The notes below the pieces were generated by a model. The model saw nothing but the letters and a program-made list of their open reading frames with translations, was not told where the DNA came from and made no database searches. A stretch of DNA of 64,000 bases, taken from positions 40,158,682 through 40,222,681 of the forward strand of contig NC_133104.1 in the NCBI RefSeq assembly GCF_022965805.1, written 5' to 3'. This document shows, piece by piece, positions 50,453 through 61,002 of this stretch (position 1 is the stretch's first letter; each line of letters opens with the position of its first letter). The DNA is from Primulina eburnea (lineage: Eukaryota; Streptophyta; Magnoliopsida; Lamiales; Gesneriaceae). A program made the position numbers and the translations under genes.

Positions 50453-51892
50453 CTAATTCAAAGTATCCCACAAAGACGCGCACTTCCGCCTCGCAAATCC
50501 CACCCGCTTCTCTTCCAAATCATACGCCACCTCAAACCCCTGCTGCTGATAGTTGCCCAGCAGCCCCGCCGGCCCACCATCGGAATCCGCCTCATCTCCG
50601 CCGTCCATAAGCATCAGACAGCCCACCTTCCGCTTGGCATCACCATCAAAGAATTCGTAAAAGTAATTCTTCCTCGGCATCGCCACAGTTGAATTGGCCA
50701 CAAAATGGAATGCCAGCTCAGGCACATTTCTCAAGAATTTCTCCCCATGGTTCCCGTAAAAGCACGGGCTAAGTCCGGTCCGTTCCTCGACCTGACTCGC
50801 CCTCCGGTGGGCCGACCCGAGTTGATTAGAGAATTCACTAACCACAGAGTTGTAAAACGTTTTAGGCAGCATAGTGAAAGTGGTGCCCGAATCCACCACC
50901 ATTCCTCCATTGCCTCTCCCATCAACTCTTTTCAGACTCCTCGGAGCTTGAATTCTTCTTTTTCCTATGGATAGTGACTCCAATCCAACGCAGTAAAAAT
51001 AGGGGTGTTTCGGATTGTCCAACATTGGCGTGTAGGTGTAAAGAACGAGACTTTGTGCGAAAGCGTTCCTGCTCTTTTCCTCGTATCGACCCAGAACCAG
51101 TGGGCTAGGTCGGTGGACGCGGGTGGGGTCGAAGCCATGTGATACGAGGCAGTAAGAAAAGTAGTTGCCAATATCAGGTGACTTGTTGGCAAGCTGAGCA
51201 GGCAAAGAGAGCACGCCACGTCCGAATCCAGCAACACCTATAGGCTCACCAAGAGCGCTATTTGCGCAACCGAAAGTGAACTTGGGCAATTTCAGGGGAG
51301 GTCTCGACTTGGGAATGGAAAAGGTATCTTCATAAAGCTTGGCGACGAAGCTCCCGTCCCCATAAGCGTAGTAAAAAGGGGGGCAGTTGAAAGATTTGCA
51401 GTCGCTGATTTCAATGGTTTCGAGGGGGCACTTGGTCATGGCGCAAAGGTCAGAAGAAGGGAGTGAGGAGTGGACGGCGGAGCAGGCGGTGGATTTGCAT
51501 CCGACAGGAGTTGCAGAGGTAAGGTTAATCGGGCCGGGATTGGTGATGGAAGAGCGGGAGTACTTACCTTCGCAGAGTATGCATTCAAAAGGGTGGCAGG
51601 GGATCCAGACGACATCGCTACCGGTGTCCATGTAGAGGGAGATGGTTTGGGAGCCAACAGAGAGAGACAGGGTGTAGTCGCTGCCGGGTGAGAGTGGCAG
51701 CGACACTTGGCGATGGTGGCGGAAACGGGTGGCAGAGCGGGCGGCGGAGGACTTTAGGAGTAGGTGGGTGGTGTTGAATTGTGTATCGGAGAGGGAATGG
51801 GATAAGGGAAGAACTAGAACAGAGTAGGTGGGAGAGATTTGGGAGCTGGAGAAAAAAGTGATGATGAGAAGCAAGAAAAGAGGGGCAGCCAT
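50453..51892 (-). CDS. Nepenthesin-like aspartic protease (A1 family)
   Basis: Intronless gene for a 479-residue secreted or vacuolar aspartic protease, closest in character to the probable aspartyl protease At4g16563 group. A signal peptide covers about residues 1-24 (PLFLLLIITFFSSS). Catalytic Asp89 lies in MDTGSDVVW and Asp334 in VVDSGTTFTML. The flap tyrosine region is YYAYGDGSF, residues 174-182. The nepenthesin-type insert with many cysteines lies between about 100 and 170 (CHPFECILC, CKSTAC, CNCPP-like). The C-terminus has the conserved LGNYQQQGFEVAYDLEEKRVGFA. The start ATG at 51892 is followed directly by the signal peptide. Family members typically lack introns, as here. No disruption is seen. 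The substrate is unknown. Confidence 0.95.
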   Translation of the reverse strand: MAAPLFLLLIITFFSSSQISPTYSVLVLPLSHSLSDTQFNTTHLLLKSSAARSATRFRHHRQVSLPLSPGSDYTLSLSVGSQTISLYMDTGSDVVWIPCHPFECILCEGKYSRSSITNPGPINLTSATPVGCKSTACSAVHSSLPSSDLCAMTKCPLETIEISDCKSFNCPPFYYAYGDGSFVAKLYEDTFSIPKSRPPLKLPKFTFGCANSALGEPIGVAGFGRGVLSLPAQLANKSPDIGNYFSYCLVSHGFDPTRVHRPSPLVLGRYEEKSRNAFAQSLVLYTYTPMLDNPKHPYFYCVGLESLSIGKRRIQAPRSLKRVDGRGNGGMVVDSGTTFTMLPKTFYNSVVSEFSNQLGSAHRRASQVEERTGLSPCFYGNHGEKFLRNVPELAFHFVANSTVAMPRKNYFYEFFDGDAKRKVGCLMLMDGGDEADSDGGPAGLLGNYQQQGFEVAYDLEEKRVGFARRKCASLWDTLN

Positions 51893-54410
51893 TGGAAGGA
51901 AATGGTGCAGTTTGTTTGGGTATGAAGTTATGTATATGTATTCAGCACTGAGAGGGAGAGAGAGGGAGTGAGTAGGGAGGTAGTTTTAAAGAGGGGAAGA
52001 GGGGGGATTGGAGGCAAGGTTTCTTGTGGGGTTGGGGTTTTTTAAAACGTGGACTTCAATTTTCTTGTTTACCTTCTATCTTATTGTGGCAGGCATAAAT
52101 CATATTCAAGTATTTGACTGTAAATCATAGTCCAGGTTTTAGGGCTTGAAGTGAACTAAAAGGGTGGTTTTAAAATTTAATTAAATAGATAAAATGTGTT
52201 GATAAAACAAATTCAATTCATTTACCTGCTTGAGTTTTGTTGTTTAACAAAAAATCACAGCTATTAGTATAGCATAATTTAAAATTTTAGGAATGTACGA
52301 GTGCTCCACACAATAAAGAGAGGAAATTATTCCCAAACATCTTCATTGTAGCTTCTGTTTTTAAAAATTTGACAATAAATAGTGATAGGACACCATTCTG
52401 TTTATATGATTATTTCCATTTGCCACTGATGTGAATCAACCATATGGTATGAATCCAGTGCTTCCTCCAACCTAGTTAAAATGTCGGCATCGCTAAAACT
52501 AGTTCTACAATCAACAAAATGATAAAAACTCGAGTGAGATGATTTCATGGATCGTATTTTGTGAGACATATATCTTATTTGGGTCATCAATGAAAAATAT
52601 TAATTTTTATGCTACTAGTATTACTTTTTATTGTGAATATCGGTAGGGTTGATCCGTTTCACAGATAAAAATTCGTAAGATCATCTCACAAAAGACATAC
52701 TACAACAAAAAATAGCCACTAAAAAGCATGCGTATTCAGTAATGAGGTTAATCACGGTAGAGTTCGAAGTGACAATCCAAATATTCATATTCATTTTTAT
52801 ACATGAAGTCCATTATTTATTTATTATATAGACCTGAAAATGAACTAGGTTTGTTTGGCGTAACATTACTTTGAAGGATACAATCAATTTTCGTAATTGG
52901 GTAGTTAATGATTTATATACAATTAAAGGGATTTTGTAGTATAGGACTTTAGTTGTTTTATCAAAAATTATAGATTGTTGTAATGGTTTTTAAACTATGA
53001 TTATCTCAAGCGCCATGTTCAATTAGTCTATCCAGTATGGCTAATACATTGTTTTTTTCAATAATTGTAATCATTGCGATATTGACTTTTGATACTTTAG
53101 AATTGAAAATTTGTCGTTTAAAGTTATTGACAGTGATAACGGTGAACTCAAGCTTTTTAAATGGTATATCAACCGAAACGACACGCTTTGGTTACTCTAT
53201 CTATCGTGAATAATTATAGTTCCTCTATATATGTTTTAGAAATAAAAGTTTTGCACATTCACGCTTAAATTGATTTGAGAAAATATAGTTAAATGATTGT
53301 TTTTTTTGCTTAGAGTATTTTCGGATTAAAATTCAGATATATTTAAATATTTATTAAAATTTTAATAACAAAAGACAGAGCCAATCAATCTAAAGGGAAA
53401 ATGTCGTGTGGACAATAATAATAATAATAATATAGCAATAAGACACTTGTCACTTTTTTATTTTTGGAAAAATTGGGAAATAACTACATGAAATGACATT
53501 TGTGAAATTCTGCTCCACGATTTGTGACATGCCAAAAACTAATCATACAATTTCTTTTTAAAATTAAATTATTGCCATTTTTATATAATAAACTTTTTTA
53601 TTTAAATTTATTTTTACAAATTATTGTCAATTTCGTCCTTTAATTTCTCACCTGCATTACTTAACAACACGACAAAAATTTGCATATATTCGTACAACTT
53701 TTCGAAGGGATATTCGTTCACTTTTTATATTTTATTTTTTGAAATTAGATATTCGTTCGTTTTTTTTTTAAAAAAAATTCCTTAATTTAATTGAAAAGAA
53801 CACTTTTTAGTTTATTAATTTATCATAAAAAATTTAAAATTACTGATTTCTTATAATTTATTTTTTCATATTTAAGATAACGATATATATTTTAAAACCA
53901 TCGAGACAATGAATATAAATTTGGCCATTATATTGATATTTATTTGGGATGCTAGCCAACTAGGTTAGGTCTCTGTAAGAAAGTAATTGCTGCACTCTTT
54001 GCCTACTAAACCAAAGACATTTATCACCTAAATAGGGTTAAAATCCTCTTGTTTTATCTTTCTAAATTCCCTTAAATCAACGGGAAATTTGGGTTCAGTC
54101 CCTAGTCGTCATTTTTTTTTTTTCAGTCCCTAGGTACTTTTTTAGTACCATATTTCTACATGAAGTGTACTACATTTCCACATGAAGTGTACCACATTTT
54201 GTATGACATAGTACCACAATTTTGTAGGTAGGGAGTTAAGCCAAAGAAATTTTTTGATTGGGGATTTGTTAATAACTTCCTCTTAAATCAATACTTTATT
54301 TATTTATTTTTATTTAGATATCACACTTTAATATTCACATTTAATAATAATAAATAATAATAATACAACAGTTGGAAAATTGGTTCATAGCTTTCTAACA
54401 CTTGGCTTAA
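51893..54410. other. Upstream region of the protease gene and intergenic DNA
   Basis: A CT/GA-rich tract lies immediately upstream (about 51950-52010; GAGAGGGAGAG on the plus strand), with TTTAAAA on the minus strand near 51987 as a possible TATA element. The rest is AT-rich with no gene. A short (AAT)n lies near 53420. Confidence 0.35.
52520..52700. repeat. GTGAGAC-family repeat, diverged
   Basis: It contains ACTCGAGTGAGATGATTTC, TTGTGAGACATATATCTTAT, TGGGTCATCAATGAAAAATA and GTAGGGTTGATCCGTTTCAC in family order, with many substitutions. Confidence 0.7.
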
Positions 54411-54414
54411 CTAC

Positions 54415-54600
54415 AAGAGTATGTATGTTGTGAGACGGTCTTACGAATTTTTATCTGTGAGACGGATCAATCTTACCGATATTCACAATAAAATATAATA
54501 CTCTTAACATAAAAAGTAATATTTTTCATGGATGACCTAAATAAGAGATCCGTCTTACAAAATACGACTCGTGAGACCGTCTCACACAAGTTTTTGCCTA
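54415..54600. repeat. GTGAGAC-family repeat, reverse orientation
   Basis: It starts TTGTGAGACGGTCTTACGAA and ends CGTGAGACCGTCTCACACAA followed by GTTTTTGCC, so it is reversed relative to the 48605 copy. Confidence 0.9.
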
Positions 54601-54814
54601 ACTATAAAAGGTTAAAAACAGTAGTTGAAGCAATTTATTAAAAAAAAAATATCGTCTCGTATTGATTTTATGATACAGATCTTCAAACTGAGCATGTTAA
54701 CGAAAATTATTATTTTTATATCAATGTTTTTTTTTGTAAATATATATCTGATAACTCGTCTCACATGTATAAATCTGTCAAATCATCTCACATTAGATTT
54801 ACTTATATTTTATT

Positions 54815-54995
54815 AGCGAGTCTCATATGAGACCGTCTCACGGATCATAATCTGTGAGACGGGTTAACCCTACTCATATTCACAATAAAAAATAATACTC
54901 TTAGTATAAAAAGTAATTACTTTTTAATGAGTGACCCAAATAAGATATTCGTCTCACAAATATGACCCGTGAGATCGTCTCACACAAGTTTTTGC
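54815..54995. repeat. GTGAGAC-family repeat, reverse orientation
   Basis: It starts TCATATGAGACCGTCTCACG and ends GATCGTCTCACACAAGTTTT, in the same orientation as the copy at 54415. Confidence 0.9.
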
Positions 54996-55405
54996 CATAT
55001 TTTATTATATACATATCTATATATACGCGCGTGTTAAATGTTTGATGAGTTTTGTTGATGAAAATTTGTTATAATTTTTATTTATCGATGACAAAATAAT
55101 ATTGTAATCAGTTTTCGTATGCCACACATCAAATAAATAAATGGAAAGAGCAATCATGAAAAGGCATTTAAGATGCGTGTTTCCGTCTGAAGCAGATGAA
55201 CCTGAATCCATAACTACCAGCAAAAGCGTACGCTTGCACCAAACAAATAATAATAATTCAATTAATTATTTTATTTCTTAAAAATTATAATAATTCAATT
55301 AATTATTTTATTTCTTAAAAATTCAAAAGAAATATTTTTTTAAAAAAAATTAATGAGTCGAATAGACTAAACATGATATTCATTTGAGCGAGTGTATATA
55401 TATAT

Positions 55406-55795
55406 AGGCAAAAACTTGTGTGAGACGGTCTCACGGGTCATATTCTGTGAGACGGATCTTTATTTGGGTAATCTATGAAAAATTATTACTTTTTATGCTA
55501 AGGGTATTACTTTTTATGGTGAATATGGATAGAGTTGATCCGTCTCACAGATTGAGATCCGTGAGACGATCTCACATGAAACATACTCATATATATATAT
55601 AGAGTGAGTCTCATGTGAGACCGTCTCACGGATCATAATCTGTGAGACGGATCAACCCTACCCATATTCACAATAAAAAGTAATACTCTTAGCATAAAAA
55701 GTGATACTTTTTCATGGGTGACCCAAATATGAGATCCGTCTCACAAATAAGATCCGTGAGACCGTCTCACACAAGTTTTTGCCATATATATATAT
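55406..55795. repeat. Long inverted repeat made of two GTGAGAC-family copies
   Basis: A forward copy at about 55409-55582 and a reverse copy at about 55608-55785 face each other across a short (TA)-rich spacer. Both outer ends read GGCAAAAACTTGTGTGAGAC when read inwards. The arms are about 175-180 bp with few mismatches, so a transcript could fold into a long hairpin. Confidence 0.85.
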
Positions 55796-56266
55796 ATATA
55801 TATATATGGAGTAAATCAAATGTGTGAGTATATATATACATATATCCAGATATCTACTTTTGATTTTTATTTTGTATAAATTACTTGTCGACCACATCAT
55901 CTTAAAACAAGAAATGTGGTGTTTATCGAAATTTTTTTATTTTACAGTGACATGACGACTGATTATCTTATACAAATATACCTAAAATAGAAGTCACATA
56001 AATGACATTGTATTCAAATAATTTATGTATAATATTGACTTGAAGACTCACGGGGCGTTGCAACAGTAATAAAGGTCAACTTTACAAGGTCAACCACTTG
56101 TGAGATGTATGCCTTCATGGCTCATGCATATCCAACTCATTTTAGAGGAATTCTAGACGTTTGTACCATAAAATAAAGCAGAAAATATAATTCAAACCAT
56201 ACTTTAATTTTCTTAAAAATCGATTCTTTGAAAATATACACCATTAATTTAAAGTTTAAGTTCATA

Positions 56267-56331
<65 letters not shown>

Positions 56332-56358
56332 CATTTATTTATTTATTTTTGATAAATG
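55796..56358. other. AT-rich intergenic DNA with a (TA)n tract
   Basis: No gene seen. It contains a 58-bp (TA)n microsatellite at 56270-56327. Confidence 0.4.
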
Positions 56359-56706
56359 TGTTGGGAGCAATAATTGTCCATTTCTCCCTGCTTGGTAGAG
56401 CGATCGAACCGTGGTGCTTGAGCTGTGTGCGGTTTAAAATGTTTGAATTGCACCATTACCACTAGCTATAGCTTTTGGTAGTACTCGGTCCTACAATTGG
56501 TATCAGAGCCAAAGTCACGAGTTCAATTCTCATTTATTGCAAAGAGTGCAATTATTGAGATGAAGATTGTTGGGTGCAATAATTGTCTCTGCTTGGTTGA
56601 GCGATCGACTATAGTGTTTGAGTTGATGTATTATTTAAAAGTTTTGAGTTATACCATTACCACCGAACTATAGTTTTTAGTAAAGCGGTAAGTCTCAGTC
56701 TTACCA
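56359..56706 (+). mobile_element. TRIM-like miniature retrotransposon
   Basis: Two direct repeats of about 138 bp, 56359-56495 and 56568-56706, both start TGTTGGGxGCAATAATTGTC and end in TACA/TACCA. The 72-bp centre begins with a primer site TGGTATCAGAGCC (56498), complementary to initiator tRNA-Met, and ends with a purine run GAGATGAAGA before the second repeat. This LTR - primer site - purine tract - LTR layout without coding sequence defines a terminal-repeat retrotransposon in miniature. A clean target duplication was not seen. Confidence 0.7.
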
Positions 56707-58224
56707 AATCTATGTCTTATAGACATGACATGTCATTAGATTTTTCATAAAATTATGGTTTCATCTTGATATTATTTAGGTATCCACAAATTCAATACTT
56801 TCATTGAGATATTTGTAATTAATAGGATGTATGTGGACAAAAAGATTGAAATGATAGGAAGAGTGGATACATGCATGTGAAGACAAAGAAATGGACAGCT
56901 GGTGCTTTGGAAATGGCAACAAATCTTGAGGAAAATGTTTTATTTAAGGAAAATAACGAAAGGAGTAATTTGTGCAAAGGCGAATATTACTATTTACAGC
57001 AATATATTTACCCAATGCGATATTAGAGAGAAATTCATGTCAAAATTACAAATTATTTTAGAACCAATATTCACTTAAATTATGTGTTTATATAAGTTTT
57101 TTTAAAAAAAAAGAAATTATTTTTGGAATTTCTGGCTTCTTTCTTTATATGATAATATTAATTTGTAAACTAAATTAGAAAATTTTAAGAATTTTAGGAC
57201 ATCTCACCGAGATAAGATTCTAAGTAGACGTAGCTTTCGCTTTAGGTAGGGCCAAGATTGTTAGGCCGACCATACATGGGCCGATCTTTCTCGGTGGTTC
57301 ACATTTTCGCACGCTACTTTTCACCTAAAATTTTAATTAATTAAATAAGTAATTTTAGTTTTTCAAATAATAAAAAAAAAATGGCACAAACCCAAAAGCA
57401 AATTACGCCTTCAAAAAGCATATAAAAAAAATACGCTAACAAACTATGATAATCCGAATTCAATATTCAAAAGTTGGTTGATGTTAAAAATTTAAAATTT
57501 GCTCCCGAACTCTAATTATACATTTCCTAATCATAGAGCCTGTTTTTTTTTTTAAATTTTTTTTAATAATCTCATCTTTTATATTAAAATTTTCCTTCTT
57601 CGAATCCAATTCGAAAAATATTTTGTCGATAGCTAACAATCCATGCGATGTTATTCATCTTTTTAATAAAGTATTTGTTTCAAAAAATTGATTTGTTGAT
57701 CATCTCAAACGAGTTTTTGTGAAATTTCATTGAATCATCTATTTTCTCTTAATTTGTTTCACGGGTGGGAGGCTTCTCATCTATCCCTTTTCAAATCCAA
57801 AATTTGATCAACATTATTTGCAACTCAAATTATATTATTTACACAATTGCATATAATAATAATAATAAAAAAAGAAGGAAAACATCATCCCAAAAACTTT
57901 TATCGCAAAAAAGCGACAAAAATCCACGAAAAACAAGATGTCCAAAGTGTTGCCAAAACATGACAAAAGATTTAAAGGATACAAAATTTGGAGCTCTTTC
58001 AAGGTGGATGGAAAGGTATGGACGTATGAAATATGCATGGAAGTGTCCAAATGGAGACATGGTCGCAAATTTGCCATGCCATTGTTTTTCCAAAGCTTCG
58101 AGGGACTCAAAAGTCTATCTCAAATTCAATAATCACTAACTTTAACCATGAAAAAGATGTTTCAGTGGCTCCAGAAGGTACCGTAGAGGAGCCACGTATC
58201 CAAATTTCAACGATCTAATTTGAA

Positions 58225-58395
58225 ATGATATAAAATGTCTCACAAATCAATTTCATGAGACGGATTCTAACCGGCTCAACTCATGAAAAAATATTACTTT
58301 ATATGTCAAAAATCTTACGTTTCATGATAGATATAAGTCGAGTCGACCCGCTTATAAATATAGACTTACTAAATGGTCTCATAAAAGATTTCATA
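58225..58395. repeat. GTGAGAC-family repeat, strongly diverged
   Basis: It contains TGTCTCACAAATCA, CATGAGACGGATTC, TCATGAAAAAATATTAC and GTCGACCCGC in family order. Confidence 0.6.
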
Positions 58396-59194
58396 ACAAA
58401 TTTCTTTTTTTTTTTTAAAAGTAACCCTCGGTATGATAGTTTGTGATGAAGAGAGCTAGTTCTATTTAAAAAGTTTTATCAAGATTAGTTTCTTAACTGT
58501 CTCAATTTCAACCATTTCTGAGAAAATAAATGGTATCCTATCTATATATGTCAACTTTACCAACCATAAAATTATAAACTTCACTTAATGTATGTTAGAT
58601 TATTACATATATTCTATATATATTCGGACAATATTCTGATATAGGATAAATTATTATTAATGTATCCAAAATATATATGCATGTTTATGGTTGATAATTG
58701 AATTATGTAATAAAGTATTGTCATTTGTCAAACAATTGTACAAAAAGACTTTCGTTTTCAATTTCTAAATTTCAAGTAGGGCAATTAATTATGGACCCTC
58801 AATAATCCCCCAATCATTGCATGTATGCTAAACCGGCAAAGCTTTAAGCGGAATATTTCATCCTGCCCCTGCAGACGGGCAGATCCAGGGGCCAGAATTT
58901 TTCTGGCCCTTATATATATATATATATTTTTAAAATCCCCCCATGAAAGAATCTTGGCCGTTGATTGTGCCCCCACACCCAGGATCGACCTTTCCGCTTT
59001 AAGCCTTTATCTTATCCTAAGTGCTCCTAATAATAATAATAATAATAATAAATATGTTACTTTTTTTCCCAATAAAATATAGTGCTCTTTAAACGACTGT
59101 TATTAAATAAATTTTCTGACCTTGCAATAATAATATGCCAATGCAATTGTGGCAGGTGAAGGGAATATATAACGATTAATTAATTATTCTTGAT

Positions 59195-59325
59195 TTTACG
59201 GATTTTTATATGTGAGATTGATCAACTCTACTCATATTTACAATAATAAGTAATATTTTTTCATGAACGACTCAAATAACAGACATATCTCACAAAATGG
59301 ATTTGTGATACTCTCTAGCTTTTTG
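59195..59325. repeat. GTGAGAC-family repeat, strongly diverged
   Basis: It contains TATGTGAGATTGATCAAC, CTACTCATATTTACAATAAT and ATATCTCACAAAATGG in family order. Confidence 0.6.
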
Positions 59326-60061
59326 TGTTATATCACGCTCATTTGGTGTAATGGAAATTATTAACTCTCAAAACTGAAGAAGTCTCGTGTTAGAATTGGT
59401 TGTTTAATTAGAAAAAACAATTCTCGACCAGAAAGTATGAGGAAAAAAAGAATGTTACATCCCGCAGTTTAACAAAGAGCTGAAATATTTTTTTTGGGGT
59501 TCTTTTTTTGTCTGAACTGATTATAATAATTATAATAGTGATTGTTTTTGTTATGTAGTGAATTAGGTACTCAAGTACTTGAACCCCTAACTTGAAAAAT
59601 CAAGGCCAACCAAAAAATAAAATAAAATAAAATACAGACATTCTTTAAAGTTTCAGTAAAGCTTCCGACAACCGTTCAATTCTATACGTACTTTTTTTTT
59701 TTTATTTTGGAGTACTAAAACATAAAATTTAAAGAGAAAAGAAAAGAAAATAAAATTGCACTCAACATAATACCATGCACACATACCTAGATGTATCTAT
59801 TCTATTGAATATTTTGTTTCAATTCAATGGTCCTTTTTTTAAAATAAAAAATGGTCCTTTTTTTTTTTGGGTGAGACCATCTTGGTCCTTCTAAAAGAAT
59901 AGTAAATATCATATATTTCTTTTGAAAAAAATGGAATAGTAAAATATCCAATACATTGTGTGCCTTTATAATTAAAATTTATGTCCTGAGAATATTTGGT
60001 AATTTTTGGCAAAGAACTATCAAATTTATTGACGTCAAAGGGCATTCTTATAAGAGTTGAA

Positions 60062-60235
60062 CTCTTGTGAGACGGTCTCACGAATCTTTATTTGTGAAAC
60101 GGGTCAACCCTACCGATATTAGCAATAAAAAATAATACTCTTAACATAAAAAATAATACTTTTTCATGGATGACCTAAATAAGATATTCATCTCACAAAA
60201 TACGACCTGTGAGACCATCTTACACAAGTTTGTGT
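60062..60235. repeat. GTGAGAC-family repeat, reverse orientation
   Basis: It starts CTTGTGAGACGGTCTCACGA and ends GTGAGACCATCTTACACAAG, with the usual TTTTTCATGGATGACC interior. Confidence 0.88.
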
Positions 60236-60316
60236 CTTCTTATGAAACACTTTCGAGATCGAGACATGGCAACCAAAAGCTCTTACCCCCTTAAGGTACT
60301 AATAAATTAAGATTTT

Positions 60317-60319
<3 letters not shown>

Positions 60320-60371
<52 letters not shown>

Positions 60372-60378
60372 ATATATA
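60320..60378. repeat. (TA)n microsatellite
   Basis: About 59 bp of alternating TA with a short TGTATG interruption. Confidence 0.95.
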
Positions 60379-61002
60379 ATATTTAAGATTTTAGCAAAAT
60401 TAAATAAAGAAAATAATTAACATTGGTATATACTATATTTCAAAACTAAAATTAAATGTCAACTATTTTTTTAATCATGTCAACTATTTTTTTTGAAAAA
60501 GTGATGTCAGTGTTTTAAAAAAAATTAATATTGTATTTCAAATAATTGAGATCATTGAAAAAAATAGTTAACCAATTTATTTTATAAATTTGATCCGGTT
60601 AGCCACCGTATTTAATCGGGCTTCTTGTATTTGAAACTAAAATCTTGCCCATAAGGTGCCCATACTATTCACCCCAACAGTAGAAAAGAACTGATCAGCA
60701 GCCACACGTACACAGATTGGGATACTTCATTATCCTCAAATACAATACTACTTTCTTTCAATGAAATCTTCACAAATTCAAATATCAGAGTTTGGATAAA
60801 GTGACAAAGACATTTCAGTCCCAGAAAAAAGGAGTAAATTTTGGGTGCATCCAAGCTATCTATCCTCTTCCACTCTTCGCCCTTCGGCTTATGGATTCAG
60901 TAAACTATCTCAAGGGTCCCACAAATTTACACACAAGAACATAGTAACTGGGTGCTACATTTAAGCCAAAGCAAATCCATTGAAGTAAACGAAATCAACG
61001 AC

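Larger units (their letters stand above)
56707..61002. other. Intergenic DNA before HINT4
   Basis: AT-rich with no recognisable gene. The frame at 57765-58139 encodes a Cys-rich segment (CPKCCQNMTKDL) but matches no family I know. A small GC-richer patch at 58855-58990 contains an inverted GGGCCAGAA/TTCTGGCCC pair that may be a MITE core. GTGAGAC-family copies and a (TA)n tract are listed separately. Confidence 0.35.

Noticed and set aside
54415..55795. CRISPR-like array of GTGAGAC repeats
   Set aside because: The repeats are about 180 bp, occur in both orientations, and have no regular spacers; this is a plant nuclear region.
56137..56334. Frame with a YIYIYIY run
   Set aside because: It is translation of a (TA)n microsatellite.
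57765..58139. 124-residue frame with CPKCCQNMTKDL
   Set aside because: Only one possible zinc pair, no family match, low-complexity N-terminus, and competing frames of similar length on both strands.
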